The translations under genes and the position numbers were made by a program. Positions 34,078-44,239 of a DNA stretch of 64,000 bases are shown here, piece after piece (within the stretch, counting starts at the first letter, position 1; every line of letters begins with the position of its first letter). The notes under the pieces were generated by a model. That model saw only the letters and a program-made list of their open reading frames with translations. It did not search any database and was not told the DNA's origin. Origin of the DNA: HGM04593 sp045591315 (GTDB lineage: Bacteria; Bacteroidota; Bacteroidia; Bacteroidales; Bacteroidaceae); NCBI GenBank assembly GCA_045591315.1, contig JAZNSN010000026.1, positions 1 through 64,000 of the forward strand, given 5' to 3'.

Positions 34078-35580
34078 ATGAAAAGATTATATATATGTGT
34101 GTTGACATTGCCGCTGCTCTTTTTTGCGGCTTGTTCTCCAACTGTTCCCTCGGAGTATTCCGAGACGGGAAAACTGCCATCTGTATATCCCGATTATGTT
34201 GATGTGACCGTGCCGTGCAATATAGCACCGTTGACGTTCAGAATAGAAAGTGATGCGGATGATTTCGTAACCCGCTTCACTTCCGGTAAAGAGAGTGCTT
34301 TGGCCGCAGGGCAGGAAGTGTCTCTTCCTATAGACGATTGGAGCAATCTGCTCTCTTCTGCTTCAGGCGACGCTATCAAGGTGGAGGTCTTTTCCTGCAA
34401 GAAGGGTAAGTGGAGTGCCTCCATGCCGTTCAATATCCATGTGTCACCCGATTCCATAGACCGCTACATCTCATATCGCTTGATTCCTCCTTCGTATGTT
34501 GCCTATGAGAAACTGGCAATATGCCAAAGGGATGTGACGACCTATGACGAAAATGTGATATACAGCAATATGCTTGTCAGCGCTGAACCTACCGGCCAAT
34601 GCATAAACTGCCATGCATACAAGAACCATCGTACCGATAATATGCAGTTCCATGTGCGGCAGTATCTGGGAGGTACCATATTCGTGCATGACGGAAAGGT
34701 GAAGAAGGTCGATCTGAAAACCGACTCGACTATATCTGCAGGTGTATATCCTTCTTTCAACCCTAAGTATGATGTCGTTGCGTATTCGGTGAACAATACC
34801 GGCCAGGTATTCCATACAAAGAATAATAATAAGGTAGAAGTGCAGGACAAGGCAAGCGATGTAATCGTATATAATCCGGTGAAGGAGGTTGTATCGCATG
34901 TTGCCTGTTCGCCCGAAGATCTGGAAGTCTTTCCATGCTGGTCACCCGACGGAAAAATGCTCTATTATTGTTCGGCTCATTTTGAACATACCGATACGTC
35001 AAGGAGCATAGAAGCTGAAATGATAGCCCGATACAAGGATGTCAAATATGATGTGCTGCGTCGTTCCTGGAATCCCGAAACAGGCGAGTTCGGTGCTGTA
35101 GATACGGTTTTTGCAGCATCGGCCTTTAAAAAGAGCGCGACCTTTCCCCGTATATCGCCCAACGGCAAGTTCTTGCTGTTTGCATTGGCAGAATACGGCT
35201 GTTTCCATATTTGGCACAAAGATGCCGACCTCTATGTCATGAACCTTGAAACCAATGAACTTTGGCCATTGGAAAAGGCCAATTCACCATTTCCTGAGAG
35301 CTATCATGCATGGAGCAGTACAGGGCGTTGGATATTGTTCGCGAGCCGCAGGGATGATACGAACTACAGCCGGCTTTACATCGCACATGTGAATGATGAC
35401 GGAACAAGCGATAAGGCTTTCCTCTTGCCTCAATCCTCTTCTGATTTCTACGACTTCTTCGACCGTTCATACAATGTCCCGGAATTCATGGTAGAGAGTG
35501 TAGGATTCTCTCCTCAGGAGTTTGCGGAGGTTGTAAAAGGCGATGCTGTCAAAGTTAAATACGCCCAATCTGTAAAGTGA
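34078..35580 (+). CDS. TolB-like beta-propeller lipoprotein with CXXCH motif
   Basis: A 500-residue exported lipoprotein (lipobox FAAC, Cys19). The second half shows WD40-like/PD40 propeller blades: GVYPSFNPKYDVVAYSVNNT, VFPCWSPDGKMLYYCSAHF, ATFPRISPNGKFLLFALAEYG and YHAWSSTGRWILFASRRDD. Residues 174-180 read QCINCHA, a classical c-type haem attachment motif (C175, C178, H179), with Met and His candidates for the sixth ligand just downstream (NMQFHVRQY). Haem attachment would need a cytochrome c maturation system not seen here. It lies 21 bases after the DUF6057-like membrane gene and is followed by a strong terminator. Role unknown. Confidence 0.7.
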   Translation: MKRLYICVLTLPLLFFAACSPTVPSEYSETGKLPSVYPDYVDVTVPCNIAPLTFRIESDADDFVTRFTSGKESALAAGQEVSLPIDDWSNLLSSASGDAIKVEVFSCKKGKWSASMPFNIHVSPDSIDRYISYRLIPPSYVAYEKLAICQRDVTTYDENVIYSNMLVSAEPTGQCINCHAYKNHRTDNMQFHVRQYLGGTIFVHDGKVKKVDLKTDSTISAGVYPSFNPKYDVVAYSVNNTGQVFHTKNNNKVEVQDKASDVIVYNPVKEVVSHVACSPEDLEVFPCWSPDGKMLYYCSAHFEHTDTSRSIEAEMIARYKDVKYDVLRRSWNPETGEFGAVDTVFAASAFKKSATFPRISPNGKFLLFALAEYGCFHIWHKDADLYVMNLETNELWPLEKANSPFPESYHAWSSTGRWILFASRRDDTNYSRLYIAHVNDDGTSDKAFLLPQSSSDFYDFFDRSYNVPEFMVESVGFSPQEFAEVVKGDAVKVKYAQSVK

Positions 35581-35620
35581 ATTTTAACAATCGATTGTTA
35601 AATAGATTAAAAAGTTGAAT

Positions 35621-35663
35621 CTCCCCGTTTTTTGCGTTTTTGCAAAAGGCGGGGAGGCTTTTT
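35621..35663 (+). terminator. Strong Rho-independent terminator
   Basis: CTCCCCG (35621-35627) pairs with CGGGGAG (35650-35656), and an inner TTTTGC/GCAAAA pair lengthens the stem. It is followed by GCTTTTT. It lies about 40 bases after the propeller lipoprotein stop and separates the etf-aroC region from the fasciclin/SusCD locus. Confidence 0.85.
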
Positions 35664-35737
35664 ATGCCTGAAATGTGAAAAAAAAGCCTTAGAACGAAAA
35701 AAAAAGAGGATTTATGCGAATATTTATTTAAAAGTCT

Positions 35738-35746
35738 TATTTTTGC
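35738..35746 (+). promoter_or_regulatory. Promoter of the fasciclin/SusCD locus
   Basis: TATTTTTGC matches TAnnTTTGC, 79 bases upstream of the first fasciclin gene. No TTTG is found at the -33 position. The 80-nt AT-rich leader has no obvious hairpin. This is the only recognisable promoter for the six-gene run to 51359. Confidence 0.6.
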
Positions 35747-35825
35747 ACGATACGAAAGGGTGTGTTGTGCCGTTTCGGTTTATGCTTAAAAAAACAAAAA
35801 AATAATAATTAATAAATTTGTACTT

Positions 35826-38800
35826 ATGTTTAAACACCGTTTAAGTAAATTTTGCATGGCATCGTTCTTTGCGATGTGCATGTTTCTTGTGGGCGGTTCA
35901 TTGAACTCATGTCAGGACAAGCTTGACGAATACAAGTATGACGATGAGGAACCGGATTGGTTGGGCGCAAATATTTACGACTTCCTTAAGGAGGGTACTC
36001 CCGGCCATACGTACAAGAATTTTGTTGCATTGATAGACAGTCTGGGCGAGAAGGAGACTCTTTCCCATACCGGTAGTAAGACTCTTTTCGTTGCCGACGA
36101 TGCAGCGTTCGCGGAGTTCTACAAGAACAATCCGTGGGGTGTAACCAGCGTTGCCGACATGACAAAGGCTCAAATGAAAATTATCCTTTACAGCTCGATG
36201 CTCAATAACACATTGCAGCTTGACATGCTTTCAAGCACCGGTGCAACAGCCGGTTCTGAGGGAACTTGTCTTCGTCGTGTAACATCGGCTTCCGTGTTGG
36301 ACTCAGTTCCTTTTGTTGACCGCAATCTCGGAAAGGACCTTAATACGTACAACAGATTCTGGGATGCGCTTCGCGGCAGCAACAATCCGGAAAAGCTCCG
36401 TTTGGCTATGGACGGAACCGATGCCATGATGGTGCATATACTTGGCGACTTCCTCAAGAATAATGCAATTGAGGCTTCTGATATCGAGTTCCTCTTCAAG
36501 AAGAACGGTGTCCAGACAAAAACATATACCAGTGACGAGGTCCTGATATATGACAATAAGCTTGTTGCCAGCGGTGTTGAGACAGACGGCTTCTCTGACG
36601 ATACTGTGACAATCACATGTAAGAACGGTTCTGTATTCCGTCTGGATGCAGTCCTTCTGCCGCCGTCAAACATGGCGCAGGAGTTGCGTACTCACAAGAA
36701 TACCAGAATCTTCAGTCATCTTCTTGACCGTTTCTGTATTCCGGTATATGATTCAGAACTTACCGAAGACTACCGTAGCTATTATAATACAGAAGACAGT
36801 GTGTTCAAGCTCCGTTATTTCGTGAAGGGACGTTATGAAAGCAATAGCTTGCTTGATGCTTCCAATTCAAATCCTAAGAGTGACGAGTTGCTCATGGTCG
36901 ATCCGGGGTGGAACACAATAAACAATTCTCTCGCAAAAGAGCGTGACATGGCAGCGATGTTCGTGCCTACAGACGAGGTTCTGTATGAATATTTCGCAAG
37001 CGTAAACGGTGCCGGTTATTTCTTGCTTGAGCAGTTCGCTCCAAATGTAGAAGTCAATGACATTCCATCGCTTCTTGTGGCTTTGGACAGTGTGCCGGAA
37101 AGAAATATTGTACCATTCATCAATAATATGATGCAGTCTTCGTTCGTAGGTACGGTACTCAGCAAGTTCGACAGGGTAACAGACCTTGCGAATGACCCTA
37201 TCGGCATTAAGGAAGAGCATGTAGAGGAGTGCGTTATAGCAAACAACGGTGTTATATATATATTGAATAACGTATTCGGCCCCCCACAGTATCAGGCCGT
37301 TTCAGCTCCTACTCTCGTATTCGAGAACATGAACATAATGTCTAAGCTCATAAACGACTTGAGATACGACTATTATTTGCTTGCTATGGATGCCGATTAT
37401 AGTCTCATAATTCCGGATGACAAGTACTTTGTATATTACGACCCGGTATCACTTACTTCGGATGAGCCTACAGTTTATTCATTCCATTATAATGCAGAGC
37501 GTCCGAAGAATACAAGAAAGGACGTTGAGTTCTGGGCCGAAAAGCACACTTTTGATCCAAAGACATATGAGATTGTCGATACACTGACTCCAATGTCGCA
37601 TGTGGCAAATGTCAGCAACAATCCATTCATGAAGAACCGTATGACCGACCTTCTTGAGTATCTTATCGTGGTACACGGCGAGGAGGAGAAGTTCGTTCCT
37701 GAGAAGAAGTATTATCAGACAAAGGGTTATGGCTTCATGAGGGTTGATGCATCAGACGAGGCCGACCTTAAAATTTACGGAGGTGAGCAGGTAGAAAACG
37801 GTACTGTTATCAAGGTGGGTGAGAAATATACCCAGAAGAACGGTTTCACCTATTGTACAGTTCCTGGCGAGGAGAGTACTCAATCCCGTCGTTACACCGG
37901 TGTTCCGACTCCTCCGACAAAGAATGTGCATGATGTCATATATGCTAATTCTGAAAATGAATTTGATCCGTATTATGAATTCTATCAGCTTACGAACTCC
38001 GAGGGTCTTCAGGATATGCTTACTACGATATATCCTAAACTGAAGTCGGGCAGCAAGGCTCTTGACGACACAACAAAGCTTTATGCAACATTCTTTACTC
38101 CAGGCTCTTCAAGCCAGCAGAAGATGACAAATGTCGTTCCGTTCTTCAGCATATTCCACTATACGGTATATGTTCCTTCAAATGAATCTATAAGGGATAT
38201 GTACAATCAGGGCTTCCCGACATGGAGTGATGTAAATGACTTTGTAGGTACACAGCCGGGCAAGGCAATCTCAATGATACGTCTTATCAACAACTTCATA
38301 CGTTACCATTTCCAGGATAATTCCGTGTTCTACGAGTCGGGAAGTGAATTCTCTATTCCTTCTACAGAAGCAGGAAAGCCGTATAAGGAGGCAAACTTCT
38401 CAACTGCGGTCATCAATGAACGTACCGGCCGTTTCTATGAAACTACTGTAAAGAGCGATGCCGGAAATACAACAATTGTCATTACCGACCAGTTGGGTAA
38501 CGATGCAAGAATCATTACTGCCGGAGAAGAGGGCAAGGCATATAATGTCATGACCCGTGACGTAATATACAATAAGGCCGGCAGCGAAATCTACTCATCT
38601 TCATTTGCAGTTGTGCAGCCGATAGACCGTGTGCTGTTGAATGACGGTCTGTATGGCTATGACGGGCGTTTCCGCCGCTTCGTGTCAACTGGAGAGACTG
38701 TTGATACAATGACAGTTCCCGGTTTTGCAGAGCCTTATCTGGTAGCAAACTCCGGTACTGTAAAGATGAAGTCTGCTCTGTCAGGCACAGACAAGATGAT

Positions 38801-39056
38801 GCGTGTCGCTTATATTCTCAAAGCGATTGACAAGAACGACAAGATGTGGCATCCCGACTTTACAAGAGAGGATTTCGTTCTTAAGGACGAGGCGCCGCTT
38901 CTTATAACAAATGAGGGTTTCCTTGTTAAGAAAGGCACTGGAGCTTCAACTTCCCTGGAGTATGTTACCGAAAAGGGTGATGACGGGAACAATTATATAA
39001 TGAAGCTTGATAAAGATGGTGAGATCGTTGAAAAAGTGCTCTATGTAGAAGAGTAG
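35826..39056 (+). CDS. Large fasciclin (FAS1) domain lipoprotein
   Basis: A 1076-residue surface or periplasmic lipoprotein (signal peptide to residue 28, lipobox LNSC, followed by acidic residues). FAS1-like repeats are suggested by recurring blocks. The first is TYKNFVALIDSLGEKETL with KTLFVADDAAFAEFY, later ones MAAMFVPTDEVLYEYF and FSIFHYTVYVPSNESIRDMY. I count three to four copies. FAS1 domains mediate adhesion or binding to proteins and glycans. It opens the first fasciclin-SusC-SusD module. The SusC gene begins 57 bases after its stop. A co-receptor or ligand-capture role beside the SusCD pair is inferred. Confidence 0.75.
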   Translation: MFKHRLSKFCMASFFAMCMFLVGGSLNSCQDKLDEYKYDDEEPDWLGANIYDFLKEGTPGHTYKNFVALIDSLGEKETLSHTGSKTLFVADDAAFAEFYKNNPWGVTSVADMTKAQMKIILYSSMLNNTLQLDMLSSTGATAGSEGTCLRRVTSASVLDSVPFVDRNLGKDLNTYNRFWDALRGSNNPEKLRLAMDGTDAMMVHILGDFLKNNAIEASDIEFLFKKNGVQTKTYTSDEVLIYDNKLVASGVETDGFSDDTVTITCKNGSVFRLDAVLLPPSNMAQELRTHKNTRIFSHLLDRFCIPVYDSELTEDYRSYYNTEDSVFKLRYFVKGRYESNSLLDASNSNPKSDELLMVDPGWNTINNSLAKERDMAAMFVPTDEVLYEYFASVNGAGYFLLEQFAPNVEVNDIPSLLVALDSVPERNIVPFINNMMQSSFVGTVLSKFDRVTDLANDPIGIKEEHVEECVIANNGVIYILNNVFGPPQYQAVSAPTLVFENMNIMSKLINDLRYDYYLLAMDADYSLIIPDDKYFVYYDPVSLTSDEPTVYSFHYNAERPKNTRKDVEFWAEKHTFDPKTYEIVDTLTPMSHVANVSNNPFMKNRMTDLLEYLIVVHGEEEKFVPEKKYYQTKGYGFMRVDASDEADLKIYGGEQVENGTVIKVGEKYTQKNGFTYCTVPGEESTQSRRYTGVPTPPTKNVHDVIYANSENEFDPYYEFYQLTNSEGLQDMLTTIYPKLKSGSKALDDTTKLYATFFTPGSSSQQKMTNVVPFFSIFHYTVYVPSNESIRDMYNQGFPTWSDVNDFVGTQPGKAISMIRLINNFIRYHFQDNSVFYESGSEFSIPSTEAGKPYKEANFSTAVINERTGRFYETTVKSDAGNTTIVITDQLGNDARIITAGEEGKAYNVMTRDVIYNKAGSEIYSSSFAVVQPIDRVLLNDGLYGYDGRFRRFVSTGETVDTMTVPGFAEPYLVANSGTVKMKSALSGTDKMMRVAYILKAIDKNDKMWHPDFTREDFVLKDEAPLLITNEGFLVKKGTGASTSLEYVTEKGDDGNNYIMKLDKDGEIVEKVLYVEE

Positions 39057-39113
39057 TATAGGGACTTTGTTGAAAACGATTCTATTAAAGTGAAGCAGAT
39101 AAATTTATTAGCC

Positions 39114-42100
39114 ATGACAAAGATAAAACATGTATTATTGCTCGTGCTTTTCAGCTGTGTCTGCAGCATGGTTTCAGCACAAAGAAGCGCGAGAATTTCA
39201 GGTACTGTCAGCAGTGACGCCGAGGGTCCACTGATTATGGTGAACATTACAGAGCGTGACAAGAGCAACCGTATCATTGAAGCTTGTGCAACCGATTTCG
39301 AAGGTAACTTCTCTATGGTTGTAAAGAACACAAGCAACGTTCTTGAGATTTCTTACATCGGTTACAAGACACAGCGTCTTGAGATTGGCGACCGTACAGT
39401 CTTCAATATCAAGATGGTCGAGGACAACGTGTTGACAGAGGTCGAGATTGTCGCCAAGCAATCGACACGTTCCGGCGGTCTTGACATTCTTGAACGAGAG
39501 ATGACCCATGCTACTCAGAAGATAAGCATGGACGAAATGGAAGGTCTTTCATTTTCATCAGTCGATGAGGCTCTTCAGGGACAGATTGCCGGTCTTGATG
39601 TCGTCTTCAGTTCTGGTAACGTAGGTTCCGGTACACAGATGCGTCTCCGCGGTAACTCAATGATTGAAGGCGGTGGCGGCAATCCGCTCATTGTAGTTGA
39701 CGGTAACCCGCTTAAGGTCGATACTAACGGTATGAACTTTGAATCGGCTACCGAGGAGGATTTTGCCGACCTTCTCATGGTCAACACAGAGGATATTGCA
39801 GAAATTGAGGTTCTCAAGGATGCCGCTTCTTGTGCAGCATGGGGTTCTGACGGTGCCAACGGTGTCATCAAAATCAAGACAAAGCGTGGTAAACGTGGTC
39901 CTACACGTGTAAGCTTTACATACAAGTTCAAGGACAAATGGTCACCCTCAGGCCTTAATCTGCTTAACGGTGATGACTATACGATGCTTATTAAGCAGGC
40001 TCTGTTCAATCAGAATTACCAGACCTATGATATCAAGGAATTGGACTATGACAAGACTTTCTCAGAGTACGAGAACTTCAACAACAATACCGATTGGGTC
40101 GATGCTGTTTCAAAGCACGGATACAGGAATGAATATAACCTGAATATCAACGGTGGTGGCGAGAAGGCGACTTTCCGTATCTCTGGCGGTTATTCAAAGG
40201 AGACCGGTCAGGTCATCGGTCAGGATATGCAGACTTTCAGTTCCCGTCTGGCACTCGACTATTATGTTTCACAGAGAATCAAGGTTATTGCGGACTTTGC
40301 GTTCACGTATGTAAAGAGAAGACAGAATGATGGAAATATCCTCGGTGATGCGTTGACAATGATGCCGAATATGAGTGTATATAAACAGGACGGCAAAGGC
40401 AACAACACCGATGAGTATTACAACATGATTGACTATGGCAATCAGGCGAATGTATTCGAGCAGGCATTGTATGGCCGAAGGAACCCTGTCGCTATTGCCG
40501 ACCTTGTAGAATACAATACAGAGAACTACAGCATCACTCCTCAAATCACATTCGAGTACAACCTTCTTGGCCTTGAAGATAATGAGTCTCAGCTGAAGTA
40601 TCGTGGTGTAGTCTATCTTGGTGCATCTACCTCTTCGGGAACAGTGTACAAGCCGGCGTCTCTTTCTATGAGCGATTGGACCGACGAACAGAAGAACAGG
40701 TCTGAGTCAAATGACAGCAAGAGCCTTAACTTCACTACACGTCATGAGCTTGTCTTCACTCCATATTTTGGAAACAAGGACCATTATCTTACAATGAGTG
40801 GCCGTTTTGAGCTCAATACGGGCAGCGGTAACTCCCAATATTCTACAGCAATAGGCTTGCCGACAGGCAATATCAGCAGTTCAACGGTAGGTGCAATGCT
40901 CAAGAATCCAGGTTCCAGCAAGTGGGAAAGCCGTGGACTTAACTTCCTGTTCGACTCGCACTATTCATATAAATCTAAATACTCCTTGCGCTTTACATTG
41001 CGTGCCGAGGGTAACACTTCTATGGGTGATGACCAGAAATGGGGCTTCTTCCCGGCTATTTCCGGACGTTGGAACATCATAGACGAAAAGTGGATGGAGT
41101 GGGCTAGAGGTTTCATGCCGATGCTTTCATTGCGTGCCGGTTTCGGTATTGACGGTCATGCTCCTGGCGAGAACTGGACCTTCAACAGTTATTCTCCACT
41201 TGGAAAGAGTTATATGGGAGTTGCCGGTCTCCAGATGGACGGTATCCGTTTGACCGACTTGCGCCGTTCGGAGAAACGTGAGTGGAACATTGGTACCGAC
41301 TTCGAGATTTTCAAGGGTATATTGAGCGGTGCGTTCAATTACTATAGCGGTACAACAAGCGACCAGCTTATCCATGAATATAGAATACCGTCATCTACCG
41401 GTTATTCAGCACTCCGATGCAAGAATTCAGGTTCTGTACGCAACTCTGGTTGGGAAGTAAACTTCAACACCGGAAACATAAAGCTTTATAAGGACTTGAC
41501 GATGACAATGTATTTCAATATCGGAAAGAACTACAATGAGATTCTTGAGCTCGAAGACGCTTATCTCGAAAAACGTAATGACCCAACACGTTACGATTAT
41601 CCTGCAAACGGACAATATTTCCCGCGTGTTCAGATAGGCAATCCTCTTGGTGCAATCTACGGTTACCGTTACAAGGGTGTATATCGTTACAGCTACAGAA
41701 ACTGGGAGAAGGCCCTTGCTGAAGAGGCTGCCGGCCGCGACGGTACATGTCCTATTGTCCGCGATGCTAACGGACACGTTATCTATGAGGCAAACGGCAT
41801 GCCAAAGAAGATGTCTCTCTACTTCGATAATGAGGACTTGACATCTGTATATGAGTTCAAGGGCGGTGATGCCATTTACGAGGATATTAACCATGACGGT
41901 ACAATCGACAAGCTCGATATCGTTTATCTCGGAAATTCAAACCCGGTTGCACAGGGCGGTTTCGGTTTCAATTTCAGATACAAGAACTGGGGATTGAGAA
42001 CGTCTTTCACTTACCGTTGGGATGTTGACGTAGTGAACACTGCTCGTATGAGTTATGAGAAGATGTCAACATTCGACAACCAGAGCGTTGCCGTTAACTG

Positions 42101-42434
42101 GCGTTGGCGTAAGGAGGGTGATATCACAGAGATACCTCGCGCTGTGTATGGAAACTCGACATACAATTATCTTGGAAGTGACCGTTTCGTAGAGGATGCA
42201 TCATACTTGCGTCTTTCATACGTGCAGTTGTCATACTCTTTCAATTCAGATTGGTTGAAGAAGTTCGGTCTCAGGACACTGACATTCTATGCTTCTGCCG
42301 ACAACGTATGTTTCTGGACAAAGTATTCTGGTCTCGACCCGGAGGTCTCAAGCAATGCAGACGGTATTGCATTTGACGGGTCAGCAACACCGCGTCCGCG
42401 TTCATATACAATCTCAGTATCTGTTGGTTTCTAA
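39114..42434 (+). CDS. SusC/RagA-type TonB-dependent outer-membrane transporter
   Basis: A TonB-linked porin of about 1106 residues that imports a ligand captured by its SusD partner. I start at ATG 39114 (MTKIKHVLLLVLFSCVC, signal peptide ending SAQ). The in-frame GTG at 39090 would add 8 residues. A carboxypeptidase-like CNA-B domain covers about 22-105 (ISGTVSSDAEGPLIMVNI), followed by the plug (EALQGQIAGLDVV, GNPLIVVDGNPLK, IEVLKDAASCAAWGSDGANG) and a long beta barrel ending in an aromatic residue (ISVSVGF). It has the usual SusC-then-SusD order (12-base gap). No glycoside hydrolase accompanies it. Confidence 0.93.
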   Translation: MTKIKHVLLLVLFSCVCSMVSAQRSARISGTVSSDAEGPLIMVNITERDKSNRIIEACATDFEGNFSMVVKNTSNVLEISYIGYKTQRLEIGDRTVFNIKMVEDNVLTEVEIVAKQSTRSGGLDILEREMTHATQKISMDEMEGLSFSSVDEALQGQIAGLDVVFSSGNVGSGTQMRLRGNSMIEGGGGNPLIVVDGNPLKVDTNGMNFESATEEDFADLLMVNTEDIAEIEVLKDAASCAAWGSDGANGVIKIKTKRGKRGPTRVSFTYKFKDKWSPSGLNLLNGDDYTMLIKQALFNQNYQTYDIKELDYDKTFSEYENFNNNTDWVDAVSKHGYRNEYNLNINGGGEKATFRISGGYSKETGQVIGQDMQTFSSRLALDYYVSQRIKVIADFAFTYVKRRQNDGNILGDALTMMPNMSVYKQDGKGNNTDEYYNMIDYGNQANVFEQALYGRRNPVAIADLVEYNTENYSITPQITFEYNLLGLEDNESQLKYRGVVYLGASTSSGTVYKPASLSMSDWTDEQKNRSESNDSKSLNFTTRHELVFTPYFGNKDHYLTMSGRFELNTGSGNSQYSTAIGLPTGNISSSTVGAMLKNPGSSKWESRGLNFLFDSHYSYKSKYSLRFTLRAEGNTSMGDDQKWGFFPAISGRWNIIDEKWMEWARGFMPMLSLRAGFGIDGHAPGENWTFNSYSPLGKSYMGVAGLQMDGIRLTDLRRSEKREWNIGTDFEIFKGILSGAFNYYSGTTSDQLIHEYRIPSSTGYSALRCKNSGSVRNSGWEVNFNTGNIKLYKDLTMTMYFNIGKNYNEILELEDAYLEKRNDPTRYDYPANGQYFPRVQIGNPLGAIYGYRYKGVYRYSYRNWEKALAEEAAGRDGTCPIVRDANGHVIYEANGMPKKMSLYFDNEDLTSVYEFKGGDAIYEDINHDGTIDKLDIVYLGNSNPVAQGGFGFNFRYKNWGLRTSFTYRWDVDVVNTARMSYEKMSTFDNQSVAVNWRWRKEGDITEIPRAVYGNSTYNYLGSDRFVEDASYLRLSYVQLSYSFNSDWLKKFGLRTLTFYASADNVCFWTKYSGLDPEVSSNADGIAFDGSATPRPRSYTISVSVGF

Positions 42435-42446
42435 AAGTAGGTAGAT

Positions 42447-44159
42447 ATGGAAAAAATAGTAAAAATATACAATAAGCTTGTCATTGCAGCATTGGCAACA
42501 GTTGTTGCCTTTGCGACATCATGTACCGATTATCTGACAATCATACCGTCCGATAAGATTGTTCATGAGAACTTCTGGCAGAATGAAGATGAGGTAAACG
42601 GTATGCTTGCAACGGCATATTACAAGTTAATCAGCAACGACGCTATCCAGAAGGCCATAATTTGGGGAGAACTGCGTTCCGATAATATGACATATCCTAC
42701 AAGTAACAATAGGGATATCAAGTATATTGTTGAAGCAAACATCCTGGAGGATAATGAATTCTGTAGGTGGAATATCTATTACGAGGCTATAAACTATGCA
42801 AATCTCGTAATGGAATATGCTCCGTTGGTGCTGGACCGCGACCCGGACTTCACAGAAGAGGATTTGAAGATTGTTACAGGTGAGATGCTGGCCCTGAGAG
42901 CCCTTAGCCATTTCTATCTGGTACGTTCGTTCCGTGACATTCCATTGGCTCTTGTGCCGGCTGTCAATGATTCTGAACTTCCGGAATATGCGCAGGTGCA
43001 TCCCATGAAGGCTTTGAACAGCATTATGGACGACCTCGACCGTGCCGAGAATATGGTGGTTCCATCAGGCAGCTATGCAGATGCTGCGAACAGAACCAAG
43101 AATTTCGGACGTATAACCAAGAATGCGGTTCTTGCGATGAAGGCAGACGTCAATCTGTGGCGTGCTGCATTCGCTACTTACTATGAGGGTGGCGATTATG
43201 CGAAACCCGGTGATGCCCAGAAGTATTATGACATGTGTATCCAGAACTGCCAGGACGTTATCGACAATATGGACCGCAAACTCGAAGAGGAGTGGAACAA
43301 ATCCAATACTCCGGTCGTGAGGTATCCGTATAATCTTTTGCAGAATGATTTTAACGAAGATGATCCTACAGCTAAGGACAGTGAGGTGTATGACGAGATT
43401 TTCGGTTATGGAAATTCCAGAGAGTCTATCTTTGAACTCCAGGCTGACAGGAATACCCAGAACGGCGGTGTTAAAGCCATGTATGGCAATAACGGTAATC
43501 CAGGTATGGTTATGGTTCCTTCGACTTTCCTTAGCAAGAACTATACTGTAGATGATTTGCGTGCCTATTCTTATACTAACGCTGAGAATCTCAGCGGAAC
43601 AGGAGATGGCAATAAAGAACTTTGCATAGTGAAGTATGCGGCAATGAGTTCACCGTCTTTCAACTATAGGGAAAATGACGTCTTTGATGCAAACTGGATC
43701 GTGTATCGCCGTACCGATGTTCTTCTGATGAAGGCTGAGGCACTTGTGGCCCGTCAATCGGCTTCGGCAAATGACCTTTCCGAGGCGTTTGATATTGTAA
43801 AGGCTATAAACACGAGGTCGAGAATGGATACAACAAACATATCAAGGCCATTGAACCCGGACAGTTACCGTACAGCTGAGGCTGCTCTCGACTTGGTGAT
43901 GAAAGAGCGTCTGCTGGAACTGTCGTATGAAGGAAAGCGTTGGTACGACCTTGTACGTAAGGCATTGCGTGAGAAGAGCACGAACGGCATATTGTTTGTT
44001 GCCGACAAACTCACAAACAACGCCAGTGTCGTAAAGACAAAGATGTCATCAATCGACGGTCTGTTCTTCCCGATACATTCAGACGAACTCAAGTTTAACA
44101 AACTTCTGAAACAGAATCCGGCCTATAAGAAAGAAGGCGGGTCTGCCGAAATGAATTAA
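42447..44159 (+). CDS. SusD/RagB-type surface lipoprotein
   Basis: A 570-residue lid lipoprotein for the SusC encoded directly upstream. The signal peptide ends in a lipobox (ATSC, Cys26). SusD features are the N-terminal helix pair FWQNEDEVNGMLATAYYKL, the LRALSHFYLVRSFRDIPLAL TPR-like segment and the C-terminal MKERLLELSYEGKRWYDLVR. The ligand site cannot be read from sequence. A 34-base hairpin follows 22 bases after the stop, before the next fasciclin gene. Confidence 0.92.
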   Translation: MEKIVKIYNKLVIAALATVVAFATSCTDYLTIIPSDKIVHENFWQNEDEVNGMLATAYYKLISNDAIQKAIIWGELRSDNMTYPTSNNRDIKYIVEANILEDNEFCRWNIYYEAINYANLVMEYAPLVLDRDPDFTEEDLKIVTGEMLALRALSHFYLVRSFRDIPLALVPAVNDSELPEYAQVHPMKALNSIMDDLDRAENMVVPSGSYADAANRTKNFGRITKNAVLAMKADVNLWRAAFATYYEGGDYAKPGDAQKYYDMCIQNCQDVIDNMDRKLEEEWNKSNTPVVRYPYNLLQNDFNEDDPTAKDSEVYDEIFGYGNSRESIFELQADRNTQNGGVKAMYGNNGNPGMVMVPSTFLSKNYTVDDLRAYSYTNAENLSGTGDGNKELCIVKYAAMSSPSFNYRENDVFDANWIVYRRTDVLLMKAEALVARQSASANDLSEAFDIVKAINTRSRMDTTNISRPLNPDSYRTAEAALDLVMKERLLELSYEGKRWYDLVRKALREKSTNGILFVADKLTNNASVVKTKMSSIDGLFFPIHSDELKFNKLLKQNPAYKKEGGSAEMN

Positions 44160-44181
44160 CAAGTGTGAAAGTTTTTTATAA

Positions 44182-44215
44182 AACCTCGGCATTGCAGCTT
44201 GCAATGTCCGAGGTT
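44182..44215 (+). repeat. Intercistronic hairpin between SusD and fasciclin genes
   Basis: AACCTCGG (44182-44189) and CCGAGGTT (44208-44215) form an 8-bp stem, with CATTGC/GCAATG pairing inside. No U-run follows (ACAGAAAAAATAAAA), so it is not a classical terminator. It may partly terminate or stabilise the first module's mRNA, giving the two modules different expression. Confidence 0.6.
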
Positions 44216-44239
44216 ACAGAAAAAATAAAAACATCATAT

